A stretch of DNA of 64,000 bases from Pedobacter mucosus (GTDB lineage Bacteria; Bacteroidota; Bacteroidia; Sphingobacteriales; Sphingobacteriaceae). Position numbers and translations under genes: made by a program. The notes beneath the pieces are model-generated. The model worked only from the letters and a program-made list of their open reading frames with translations. It made no database searches and was not told where the DNA came from. The stretch covers positions 4,588,001 to 4,652,000 of the forward strand of contig NZ_CP087585.1 of the NCBI RefSeq assembly GCF_022200785.1. The letters are read 5' to 3'. Shown here in pieces: positions 41,916 through 50,513 of the stretch; positions within the stretch are counted from its first letter, which is position 1; each line of letters starts with the position of its first letter.

Positions 41916-43169
41916 ATGAAAGTTTCAGTACTTGCCAGCGCATTAGTTGGCTCAGAAATTATTAAAATTGGTAATGAAGTTAACGAAATGAAACGCAAAG
42001 GCGCATCAATTGCCAACCTTACAATTGGCGATTTTGATTCGAATATATACCCAATTCCTGCTGAACTTAAAGCAGGAATTGTTGATGCATATCATGCCAA
42101 CCAAACAAATTATCCACCTGCAGATGGTGTATTGCCTTTAAGAGAAACGGTATCCGAATTATTAAAAGACAGATTTGGGCTTGAATATAACCCTGGCAAT
42201 ATTTTGATTTCGGGCGGTTCTCGTCCGTTAATTTATGCTACATTTTTGGCATTGGTAGATCCAGGTGATACTGTGGTTTTTCCTGCACCATCTTGGAACA
42301 ATAACCATTATTGCCATTTAACTTCAGCTAAAGCTATTGCAGTAGAAACAGATGCCGCACATAATTTTATGCCAACAGCGGCTCAGTTAAAGCCTCATTT
42401 AAAAGGAGCAACGTTATTGGCCTTATGTTCGCCATTAAACCCAACAGGAACCATGTTTGATGCTGAAGCTCTTGCAGAAATATGCGATGAAATTTTAGAA
42501 GAAAACGCATCACGTAGTGCAGATGAAAAGCCCTTGTATTTAATGTACGATCAGATTTATTCACTTTTAACTTTCGGTAAAGAACATGTAAATCCTGTTT
42601 CCTTACGACCAGCAATGAAAGAATTTACCGTTTTTGTTGATGGTAGTTCGAAGTGTTTGGCGGCAACTGGCGTTCGTGTGGGTTGGGGCTTTGGTCCAGA
42701 AGACATCATCAATAGGATGAAAGCTTTGGTTGGCCACATGGGTGCTTGGGCACCTAAAGCGGAGCAGGTTGCAATGGCTAAATATTTTGCTGATAAACCT
42801 CAGGTTGATCAATTCTTAACTGCTTTTAAATCCCAAATTCAAGATAGTTTAAATGCTCTTTACAATGGCTTTAACGAATTAAAAAGCGAAGGCTTTAATG
42901 TTGATGCGGTTGAGCCAATGGGTGCAATTTACTTAACGATTAAAATTGATTATATAGGTAAAACTACAGAAGATGGTCAGCTTTTAAAAGATAGTGCTGA
43001 TGTGAATTTTTATCTCATCAAAGAGGCAGGTGCAGCTTTGGTGCCTTTTTCTGCATTTGGAAACGACCATAATATGCCTTGGTTTAGGGCTTCCGTGGGT
43101 GCATGTACCTTGCAGGATATTAAAGACATGTTACCAAGGATTAAAGCGGCTTTAAGTAAGTTGAAGTAG
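41916..43169 (+). CDS. PLP-dependent aminotransferase, class I/II
   Basis: A 417-residue fold-type I aminotransferase. Seen: ISGGSRPLIYATFLAL (phosphate region), PSWNNNHYCHL, CSPLNPTGTMF, YDQIYSLLTF and the Schiff-base Lys in DGSSKCLAATGVRVGWGFGP; C-terminal FRASVGAC binds the substrate carboxylate. It starts one base after argH, so it belongs to the arginine operon, yet no arginine step requires it. Aspartate or aromatic amino-acid transamination is possible. Substrate unknown. The terminator at 43310 ends the cluster. Confidence 0.85.
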   Translation: MKVSVLASALVGSEIIKIGNEVNEMKRKGASIANLTIGDFDSNIYPIPAELKAGIVDAYHANQTNYPPADGVLPLRETVSELLKDRFGLEYNPGNILISGGSRPLIYATFLALVDPGDTVVFPAPSWNNNHYCHLTSAKAIAVETDAAHNFMPTAAQLKPHLKGATLLALCSPLNPTGTMFDAEALAEICDEILEENASRSADEKPLYLMYDQIYSLLTFGKEHVNPVSLRPAMKEFTVFVDGSSKCLAATGVRVGWGFGPEDIINRMKALVGHMGAWAPKAEQVAMAKYFADKPQVDQFLTAFKSQIQDSLNALYNGFNELKSEGFNVDAVEPMGAIYLTIKIDYIGKTTEDGQLLKDSADVNFYLIKEAGAALVPFSAFGNDHNMPWFRASVGACTLQDIKDMLPRIKAALSKLK

Positions 43170-43200
43170 TTTTTGGAAAGCAATAGCAGTAATAATAGGC

Positions 43201-43266
43201 TAAATCAGCCCTGCTTTTTGTTTCAATAAAAGCAGAAAAAGCTTTTATTTCCACGTCAATCAGGTT
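43201..43266 (-). repeat. Dispersed hairpin repeat, minus-strand copy after the arginine operon
   Basis: On the minus strand: AACCTGATTGACGTGGAAA ... GCAGGGCTGATTTA, aligned with AACCTGATAGCAGTGGAAA ... GCAGGACTGAAC of the copy at 38373. The interior differs. Confidence 0.5.
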
Positions 43267-43309
43267 TAGTTAACTTAAAACTGTGCTGCTAGGTTTTGAT
43301 GTAAAGTGT

Positions 43310-43345
43310 AAACCCCAATCAAAGTTTGTTTGATTGGGGTTTTTA
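43310..43345. terminator. Terminator of the arginine operon
   Basis: AAACCCCAATCAAA (43310-43323) and TTTGATTGGGGTTT (43329-43342) form a perfect 14-bp stem, loop GTTTG, then a T-run. Confidence 0.9.
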
Positions 43346-43446
43346 CATTTAGGTTTGGTGTTTTCAAGTTAGTCGAGATTTATAATCCCTACTCTAGATT
43401 AAATTAAGTTTTGAAGAAGTGGTTATGCCGTTGACCAAACGATCAT

Positions 43447-45030
43447 TTAACTCTTAAACTCGCTCGTTTTATGGAAGTTAATATCCGGATAATCCTGTTT
43501 TGTCAGGTTTATCATATATTCGCTATCTGCTAAATAAACTGGATTTGCTTCTTTATCAAAGCCGATGTGCTGTTGCTTACGTTTAACAAATTCTTCCAAT
43601 TTTTTTCTATCATCAGCAGTTACCCAACTAGAGCGAGAATAACTTAGCGTTCTAAAACGACATTTGGCGCCGTATTCGTGTTCCAATCTAAAGTTAATTA
43701 CTTCAAATTGAAGCTCTCCAACAGCTCCAATCACTTTTCTATTTCCGGGTTGCATCACAAATAATTGTGCCACACCTTCGTCTGTTAACTGCTCTATGCC
43801 TTTTTCCAATTGTTTAGTGCGCATTGGATCCATGTTCTCTACCTCTTTAAAAATAGATGGTGAAAAACTTGGAATACCCTTAAACTGCAATTTTTCTCCT
43901 TCAGTTAAGGTATCGCCAATCTTAAAATTACCACTATCATACAAGCCCACAACATCGCCTGGCCAAGCTTCTTCTACAATACTTTTTTCATTCGCCATGA
44001 AATCCATCGGATTCGAGAATTTCAACTTCTTATCCTGACGGGTATGGTAATAAAATTTATTGCGCTCAAATTTACCTGAGCAAATTCGCAAAAATGCAAT
44101 GCGATCACGATGTTTTGGATCTAAATTGGCATGGATTTTAAATACAAAACCACTAAAATTTTTCTCTTCAACCAATACATCGCGTTCTTCAGCTTCTCTA
44201 TGTCGCGGACTAGGCGCAATATCAATAAAAGTATCTAAAAGTTCTTTTATCCCAAAGTTGTTAATAGCACTTCCAAAAAATACTGGCGCCAACAAGCCTT
44301 CATTATAAAGTTCCTTGTCAATTTGGCCATAAACGCCATCAACCAATTCTAAATCATCTTTTAAATTACTAATTTCTTTTTCTTTTAAAAAGTTAGTGAG
44401 GTTGTTATCATCTAAATCTTTGACCGCAATAACCGAGTTGGCAATTTTAGTTTTGTCAGGTTGAAAAAGATTTAAGTGCTTATTATAGATGCTGTAAACG
44501 CCTTTAAATGTGTGTCCTAAACCAATCGGCCACGAAAGCGGACAAAGACTAATGTTTAATTTTTCTTCAATTTCATCCAATAAATCGAAGGCTTCTTTAC
44601 CTTCTCTATCCATTTTATTAATGAAAATAATTACCGGTGTATTTCTCATCCGGCAAACCGACATCAATTTTTCAGTTTGTTCCTCAACACCTTTTACACA
44701 ATCTACCACCAAAATTACGCTATCTACAGCAGATAAAGTTCTGTAAGTATCTTCGGCAAAATCCTTGTGACCTGGCGTATCTAAAATATTTATTCGCTTA
44801 CCGCTATATTCGAAACCCATAACTGAAGTCGCAACAGATATTCCACGTTGCTTTTCAATCTCCATAAAATCGGAGGTATTACTTTGGTTCGCTTTGTTCC
44901 TTTTTACTGCTCCAGCCGTATTGATGGCACCACCAAAAAGCAGAAATTTTTCTGTTAAAGTAGTTTTTCCAGCATCTGGGTGACTAATAATGGCGAAGGT
45001 TTTACGTTTTTCTATTTCAGGGTGAAGCAT
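43447..45030 (-). CDS. prfC: Peptide chain release factor 3
   Basis: A 527-residue translational GTPase that recycles RF1/RF2 after peptide release. Seen: G1 [25 protein letters not shown] (G2/switch), G3 [15 protein letters not shown]4 NKMDREGK, then domain II and the RF3 C-terminal domain with [20 protein letters not shown]. Length equals E. coli RF3. It is monocistronic and convergent with the arginine operon. Confidence 0.95.
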   Translation of the reverse strand: MLHPEIEKRKTFAIISHPDAGKTTLTEKFLLFGGAINTAGAVKRNKANQSNTSDFMEIEKQRGISVATSVMGFEYSGKRINILDTPGHKDFAEDTYRTLSAVDSVILVVDCVKGVEEQTEKLMSVCRMRNTPVIIFINKMDREGKEAFDLLDEIEEKLNISLCPLSWPIGLGHTFKGVYSIYNKHLNLFQPDKTKIANSVIAVKDLDDNNLTNFLKEKEISNLKDDLELVDGVYGQIDKELYNEGLLAPVFFGSAINNFGIKELLDTFIDIAPSPRHREAEERDVLVEEKNFSGFVFKIHANLDPKHRDRIAFLRICSGKFERNKFYYHTRQDKKLKFSNPMDFMANEKSIVEEAWPGDVVGLYDSGNFKIGDTLTEGEKLQFKGIPSFSPSIFKEVENMDPMRTKQLEKGIEQLTDEGVAQLFVMQPGNRKVIGAVGELQFEVINFRLEHEYGAKCRFRTLSYSRSSWVTADDRKKLEEFVKRKQQHIGFDKEANPVYLADSEYMINLTKQDYPDINFHKTSEFKS

Positions 45031-45417
45031 AATAAAATTTGGATAAAAAAGGACGATGAAACGGAGTTAAAGAAATTTAACTGCTATAAGAAGTGTGTAT
45101 TTTTGTTTCATCAGATTGCAAAGATAAGAATTTTGCTTAATTGTTTAAGTCGTTAATTGTTTAATTAAAAACGGGCTGGATAAGGTTTTGCTTCCAATAT
45201 TTCATCCGTTTAGAGGGAATGATGAAAGGCTAGACGTTCATTTTATTTTGAAAGCAATGGCAGTTGTTCTTCGGAGATAAACTAACTGTTCATTTCCAAA
45301 AAAAATACAATTCAATATTTAATAGGATTGTATTCTTATATATGATGACTATTTTTGTGCTAAAATGTTTAGCTTTATTTATCCCGCCGCTTTTACCAAA
45401 CCTTAAAATTAATTCCA
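45031..45417. other. Intergenic region between divergent prfC and the PIF1-like helicase
   Basis: 387 bases of AT-rich DNA carrying the promoters of both genes. I see no clear promoter match, no RNA gene and no repeat shared with the rest of the window. A frame at 45264-45506 overlaps the helicase start and lacks coding character. Confidence 0.5.
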
Positions 45418-47685
45418 ATGCCAGACTTAGAGGAAACTACTTTGCCTGCAGAAATTGCAGCAAAATTTGTGAATTATACTTCAAAACATGTTTTTTTAAC
45501 CGGTAAAGCTGGAACTGGAAAAACTACGTTCTTGCGTAAACTGATAAAGCTAACTCATAAAAAAGCACTAATTGTAGCGCCAACGGGCATAGCCGCAATT
45601 AATGCTGCAGGTGTAACCATTCATTCACTTTTTCAACTTCCATTCGGCTCTTTTTTTCCAGATGCTGCAGCAACTTTAATAAACGAAAACATCAGTTTTA
45701 ACTTTAATACGCCAAAAACCATTGTAAAACATTTGAACATGCAAGGCAATAAACGCCGAATGTTACAAGAATTAGAATTGCTGGTTATTGATGAGGTAAG
45801 CATGCTTCGTGCTGATATGTTAGATGCCATCGACTTTAGTCTGCGATATATTAGGAGAAACAGAAATGTGCCTTTTGGTGGTGTTCAGCTGCTTTTTATA
45901 GGCGATTTGCATCAATTGCCGCCTGTTGTTAAAAACGATGAGTGGCGAATTATGGCAAGGTTTTATAAGAGCATTTATTTTTTTGATGCTTTAGCTTTGC
46001 AAAATAATCCGCCTATTTATATTGAACTGGATAAAATTTACAGGCAAAATGATGCTGTTTTTATTGATCTATTAAATAACCTCAGAAACAATAAAATAAC
46101 GCCTGCTGATACAGCACTTTTAAAGCAACATTTTAAACAAGATTTTAAGCCTGCGGCTGATGAAAACTACATTACACTAACCACGCATAATAATAAGGCT
46201 GACAGCATTAACCGAGAACGATTAACTCAAATAAAAACAAAATCATATTTTTTTGATGCCAAAATTCACGGAGATTTTAATGAATATGCTTATCCAAATG
46301 ATAAAAATTTAGAACTTAAAATTGGCGCCCAAATTATGTTTATCAAGAACGATATGGGTAATGAAAAGCGATATTATAATGGAAAAATTGGCGTTGTTCA
46401 TCATATAGAAAAGGATGTAATTGAGATAGAATTACCCGAAGATAAAATCGTAATTCAGATCTCGCCTTATACCTGGGAAAATGTGAAATATAAACTTAAT
46501 GAAGTTACGAATGAAATTCAAGAAAATGTGGCTGGCTCATTTGTTCAGTATCCTATTAAGTTAGCCTGGGCAATTACGGTTCATAAAAGTCAGGGTTTAA
46601 CTTTTGACAAAGCAATTATTGATGTTGGCGATGCTTTCGCACCTGGTCAGGCTTATGTTGCGCTTTCTCGTTTAAGATCGTTAAATGGCTTGGTTTTAAC
46701 TTCGCATTTGCGAGAAAGTGGAATGCAGCAGGATCAAAATATCCATTATTTTTCTCAAACAAAACAGCCGGCAGAAGCACTAAATGAACAGATAGGAACT
46801 GAAAGTTATGATTTTATTAAAACCTATTTAATTGCTGCTTTCGACTTAAATTTAATTCGTTATTATTTAAAAGAACATCGTCAAAGTTTTGATAAAAGTG
46901 AAAAATCGGCTAAACAGAAATCAGAAGATTGGACAAGCGATATTTTTATTGAGTTTCAAAAAATTACCGCTACGGCTGATACTTTTATTAACCAGTTAAA
47001 AGGTCTTTTTGCACAACAAACCGAACATACATTATTCAATATTTTAAAAAGGGTAGAAGCAGCTTTAAAATATTTTAGCCCTTTAATAAAAGGTGTTTCT
47101 GATCGCTTTTTAACTCAAATTGAGTCTGTTAAAGAGGAAAAGCAGATTAAAACCTACCTTACTGAATTGCTCGAATTGGAAATTTTAGTGTATGAACAAC
47201 TTAAGAAAATGCATAAAAGCAAAGCGCTTTTAAAAGCATTAATTGAGGGGAAAGAATTTAGTAAAGCAGATACTGATGCCCTATTGAATTCTGTTGAGAG
47301 AAGTGAGCAATTGCAAAAAGCAATACAGTTAAAAGGTTCGGCACTTAAAGTAAAAACGGCTGTTGAAAAGAAGAATAAGGCACCGAAAATTGACACCAAA
47401 CTATTAAGTTTTGAACTTTATAACCAAGGTAAAAGCTTAGTAGAAATTGCTAAAGAAAGAGGTTTTTCTGTTACAACAATTGAAGGGCATTTGGCTTATT
47501 ATGTGTCGATACAGCAAATTGATGTAGCTAAATTAGTTAAGCCAAATAAAATAAAGAATATAGCTGAAGCAGTCGAAAGTCAAAAAACAAAATCGATGGC
47601 TAATATTAGAGAGTTTTTGGGTAAAGATTATTCTTTCGGAGAGATAAAGTTGGTTTTAGCTTCTTTATTTCCATCGGAAGAATAA
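45418..47685 (+). CDS. PIF1-like superfamily 1B helicase with C-terminal HTH domain
   Basis: A 755-residue 5'-3' DNA helicase. Seen: Walker A LTGKAGTGKTTFLRK (about 28-42), APTGIAAINAAG (motif Ia), VIDEVSMLRADML (motif II), FIGDLHQLPPVV (motif III), AITVHKSQGLTFDKAIIDVG (motif V) and AYVALSRLRS (motif VI). After a helical linker, the tail (LYNQGKSLVEIAKERGFSVTTIEGHLA) is a RecQ-C-terminal-like helix-turn-helix. PIF1 helicases unwind G-quadruplexes, R-loops and stalled forks; the cellular role here is inferred. Confidence 0.9.
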   Translation: MPDLEETTLPAEIAAKFVNYTSKHVFLTGKAGTGKTTFLRKLIKLTHKKALIVAPTGIAAINAAGVTIHSLFQLPFGSFFPDAAATLINENISFNFNTPKTIVKHLNMQGNKRRMLQELELLVIDEVSMLRADMLDAIDFSLRYIRRNRNVPFGGVQLLFIGDLHQLPPVVKNDEWRIMARFYKSIYFFDALALQNNPPIYIELDKIYRQNDAVFIDLLNNLRNNKITPADTALLKQHFKQDFKPAADENYITLTTHNNKADSINRERLTQIKTKSYFFDAKIHGDFNEYAYPNDKNLELKIGAQIMFIKNDMGNEKRYYNGKIGVVHHIEKDVIEIELPEDKIVIQISPYTWENVKYKLNEVTNEIQENVAGSFVQYPIKLAWAITVHKSQGLTFDKAIIDVGDAFAPGQAYVALSRLRSLNGLVLTSHLRESGMQQDQNIHYFSQTKQPAEALNEQIGTESYDFIKTYLIAAFDLNLIRYYLKEHRQSFDKSEKSAKQKSEDWTSDIFIEFQKITATADTFINQLKGLFAQQTEHTLFNILKRVEAALKYFSPLIKGVSDRFLTQIESVKEEKQIKTYLTELLELEILVYEQLKKMHKSKALLKALIEGKEFSKADTDALLNSVERSEQLQKAIQLKGSALKVKTAVEKKNKAPKIDTKLLSFELYNQGKSLVEIAKERGFSVTTIEGHLAYYVSIQQIDVAKLVKPNKIKNIAEAVESQKTKSMANIREFLGKDYSFGEIKLVLASLFPSEE

Positions 47686-47688
47686 GGG

Positions 47689-47722
47689 TTAACCGCAAAG
47701 ATGGCAAAGTTAAGGCGCAAAG
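47689..47722. repeat. Left terminal-inverted-repeat-like arm of the GxxExxY cassette
   Basis: TTAACCGCAAAG, ATG, GCAAAGTT, then CGCAAAG. It begins three bases after the helicase stop codon and matches the right arm (48133-48165) in inverse orientation. Confidence 0.7.
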
Positions 47723-47742
47723 AACGCTAAGCAAATTTTAAT

Positions 47743-48120
47743 ATGGATGAGAACGAGCTGTCTAGAAGGGTAATAGGGTTGGCAATTGAAGTGCACAATG
47801 CTTTAGGGTCTGGCTTATTAGAGAGTGCTTATAAAGAATGTTTGTTTTATAAAATTATTAGGTCAGGCTTATTTGGAGAAAAAGAAAAGATAATGCCATT
47901 GGTTTTTGAGGAAATAAAGTTAGACTGCGGATATAGAATTGATATATTAGTGGAAAACAAATTGGTTTTGGAACTAAAAAGTGTTGAAGCTTTTAATGAT
48001 GTACACATAGCCCAAACTTTAACATATATGAAATTAGGTAATTATAAATTAGGCCTTTTAATAAATTTTAATGTGCTAAGGTTAAAAGATGGACTAAAGC
48101 GAATTGTTAATGGTTTATAA
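47743..48120 (+). CDS. GxxExxY protein (PD-(D/E)XK nuclease-like)
   Basis: A 125-residue protein of the GxxExxY family (PDDEXK_3). The name motif is GLLESAY (residues 24-30), preceded by VIGLAIEVHNALGSG, and the nuclease-like core is IDILVENKLVLELKSVE (Asp, then E-x-K), followed by AQTLTYMKLGNYKLGLLINFN. Family members are widespread, of unknown function, and often occur as lone genes or in 23S rRNA insertions. This one stands between perfect-core inverted repeats and separates a helicase gene from an SprT-like gene. A second, inactivated copy is at 61474. Confidence 0.9.
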   Translation: MDENELSRRVIGLAIEVHNALGSGLLESAYKECLFYKIIRSGLFGEKEKIMPLVFEEIKLDCGYRIDILVENKLVLELKSVEAFNDVHIAQTLTYMKLGNYKLGLLINFNVLRLKDGLKRIVNGL

Positions 48121-48132
48121 CTTTTCTTTTTT

Positions 48133-48165
48133 CTTTGCGAAAAACTTTGCGAGCTTTGCGGTTAA
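48133..48165. repeat. Right terminal-inverted-repeat-like arm of the GxxExxY cassette
   Basis: CTTTGCG, AACTTTGC, then CTTTGCGGTTAA. It ends directly against the start codon of the SprT-like gene at 48166. Confidence 0.7.
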
Positions 48166-48774
48166 ATGGAGAAAGTTAAGGTTTTAGCACAATATATGCC
48201 CGAGCAAGCGGCGCCGCTAATATCTAGGTGGATAGATTATTTTCAATGTGAGTTTAAAATTGCCAAAACCCGATCAACAAAATTAGGCGATTACCGTCAC
48301 CCATATCGTGATAAAGGGCATCGAATTTCGGTTAATTTTAACCTTAATTGTTATGCGTTTTTGGTTACCACCGTACACGAGTTTGCGCATTTATTAACCT
48401 ATAACGACTTTAAAAATAAAGTTAAACCGCACGGTTTGGAATGGAAGAGAAATTTTCAAAAAATGATGGTTCCATTTTTCGACTTAAATATTTTTCCGGA
48501 AGATATTCACAAAGCGATAGATAATTATATGTTAAATCCGGCAGCTTCTAGCTGCTCTGATTTGCATTTATCCCGGGCGTTAAAAAAATACGATTCAAAT
48601 AAAATTGAGACAGTGCATTTGGAAAAATTACCAATAAATACAGTTTTCAAAATCAAAGATGGTCGTCGTTTTACTAAAGGTGAACGCATAAGAAAAAGAT
48701 ACCGTTGCATTTGTTTGAATGATAAGAGGATTTTTCTGTTTAATCCGTTGGCTGAGGTTTTTGCTGAGGAATAA
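48166..48774 (+). CDS. SprT-like zinc metalloprotease-domain protein
   Basis: A 202-residue protein with the zincin motif HEFAHLLTY (HExxH), preceded by a basic strand-rich region (HRISVNFNLNCYAFLVTTV) and a third ligand candidate in KPHGLEWKRNF. The SprT/SPRTN superfamily includes proteases of DNA-protein crosslinks. The C-terminal part (about 150-202) has RRFTKGERIRKRYRCICL, a beta-ribbon with only one Cys pair, not a full four-Cys zinc ribbon. The start codon abuts the GxxExxY right repeat, so its native leader may have been replaced. Confidence 0.83.
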   Translation: MEKVKVLAQYMPEQAAPLISRWIDYFQCEFKIAKTRSTKLGDYRHPYRDKGHRISVNFNLNCYAFLVTTVHEFAHLLTYNDFKNKVKPHGLEWKRNFQKMMVPFFDLNIFPEDIHKAIDNYMLNPAASSCSDLHLSRALKKYDSNKIETVHLEKLPINTVFKIKDGRRFTKGERIRKRYRCICLNDKRIFLFNPLAEVFAEE

Positions 48775-48790
48775 TTATTTCTAAACTTCC

Positions 48791-50428
48791 TTAAACAAAC
48801 TCAAATTTATCACCATCAAACAAACCTTTATCGCTTAACTTTAAATGCGGAATCACCAGTAGCGCCATAAAAGAAAGCGTCATGAAAGGAGCAACTAAAG
48901 TCGAACCCAATTCCTTCGCAAACTGATCAATTTTAGTATAGCTTTCAGCAACTTCATAACCATTCTTATTACTCATTAACCCTGCAACTGGTAAACTTAA
49001 AATCATTTCTTTACCATTTCCCAACGCAGCAATGCCACCAGTTTCTTTTATTACCAAGTTCACAGCTTCGCAAATACTTTTATTATTAATGCCAACGGCG
49101 ATTATGTTGTGACTATCATGCGCAACACTCGAGGCAATTGCACCATGTTTCAACCCAAAATTTTTAACAAAAGAAACAGCTACTGGTGCATCAAAATAGC
49201 GATTTACAACAACCATTTTAAGTATATCACTTTCTGGATCACTAACGATATCGCCATTTATAATTTTCGGTTTTTCTACTAATTTATTAGTAATTAATTG
49301 TCCATCCAAAGCTTCAATTACATGAATTTCAACTTGATTTGAATGAAATAATTTGAAGTCTTCTTCTCGTTTTAAACTACATGAAAAATTATTTACAGCC
49401 TTTTCACTCTCGTTGTGCTTTTTCCAATTTCCTACTTCTTTGCCATTTTCAGCAACCAGAATTCCATTAATATAAGTTTGCTTAATTTGGAAATTTATCA
49501 AATCATTAGCTACAATAAAATCTGCATAATCTCCAATTTTTAATTGACCAACATCTAATTTATAATGTATAATCGGATTAATGCAAGCAGCCTGTAAAAT
49601 ATTAAAAATATCTATCCCCTTTGCAACAGCTCTAGCGCAAAGCTGATTTATATGTCCTAAAACTAAACTATCGGGATGTTTATCATCACTGCAAAACATC
49701 ATCATTTCTGGCCAATTGTTTAATAAATCAATTAATGCCTCAAAGTTTTTTGCCGCACTTCCTTCACGAATCAGAATTTTCATTCCACGCTGTAATTTAT
49801 CTAAAGCCTCTTCAGCTGTAAAACACTCGTGGTCGGTAGAAATCCCAGCATCAATATATTGTTGTACCAAGTCTTCTCTTAAACCGGGTGCATGTCCATC
49901 TACAGGTTTACCTAATTCATGAGCTGCAGCAATTTTTTTTAAAACTTCTTCATCTTTATGAAGTACTCCAGGGAAATTCATCATTTCACTGAGGTATTTT
50001 ATTTCAGGTCTTTCCAAAAGATTCTTAACATCATGGTGGTCTAACTCAGCGCCGGCAGTTTCAAAAATAGTTGCAGGAACACAGCTGGGTGCACCAAAAT
50101 TGAATTTGAAAGGAACAGTATTGCCATTCTCTATCATAAATTCAACTCCTTTCATTCCACATACATTTGCAATTTCATGCGGATCGCTAACGGTAGAAAC
50201 AGTGCCATGAACCACAGCCAATCTTGCAAATTCGCTTGGAATTAGCATACTGCTTTCTATATGAACATGACTATCAATAAATCCTGGCAAGATAAAATAT
50301 GTTTGATCTTTCGCCTCCGAAATTTTAGTCATAGATTTTATTTTACCATCTAAAACTTCAAGTATTCCAAAGAAAATATTTCGTTTATTGATATCAATTA
50401 TATTTCCTTCGACTTTAAAATTGCTCAT
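48791..50428 (-). CDS. ade: Adenine deaminase
   Basis: A 545-residue amidohydrolase converting adenine to hypoxanthine in purine salvage. Seen: [16 protein letters not shown] (first metal ligands, with the SSM typical of Ade), [44 protein letters not shown], and the C-terminal domain containing [22 protein letters not shown]. It is transcribed after the fused E1 gene, 85 bases downstream, with a CCGTG-type repeat in the gap. Confidence 0.92.
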   Translation of the reverse strand: MSNFKVEGNIIDINKRNIFFGILEVLDGKIKSMTKISEAKDQTYFILPGFIDSHVHIESSMLIPSEFARLAVVHGTVSTVSDPHEIANVCGMKGVEFMIENGNTVPFKFNFGAPSCVPATIFETAGAELDHHDVKNLLERPEIKYLSEMMNFPGVLHKDEEVLKKIAAAHELGKPVDGHAPGLREDLVQQYIDAGISTDHECFTAEEALDKLQRGMKILIREGSAAKNFEALIDLLNNWPEMMMFCSDDKHPDSLVLGHINQLCARAVAKGIDIFNILQAACINPIIHYKLDVGQLKIGDYADFIVANDLINFQIKQTYINGILVAENGKEVGNWKKHNESEKAVNNFSCSLKREEDFKLFHSNQVEIHVIEALDGQLITNKLVEKPKIINGDIVSDPESDILKMVVVNRYFDAPVAVSFVKNFGLKHGAIASSVAHDSHNIIAVGINNKSICEAVNLVIKETGGIAALGNGKEMILSLPVAGLMSNKNGYEVAESYTKIDQFAKELGSTLVAPFMTLSFMALLVIPHLKLSDKGLFDGDKFEFV

Positions 50429-50479
50429 GCTATATATATTGTTTAGCCATGGAAATACTGATTAATACAGAATATAATT

Positions 50480-50512
50480 TCCGTGACTTCCGCGTTTCCG
50501 TGGTAAAAGTAT
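50480..50512. repeat. CCGTG-type intergenic repeat between ade and the fused E1 gene
   Basis: TTTCCGTGACTTCCGCG then TTTCCGTGGTAAAA. A shorter relative (TTTCCGTGTCCTCCGTG) occurs near 12488. Confidence 0.45.
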
Positions 50513-50513
50513 T

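Noticed and set aside
45264..45506. 80-residue frame upstream of the PIF1-like helicase
   Set aside because: It overlaps the helicase start in another frame and begins in noncoding AT-rich DNA.
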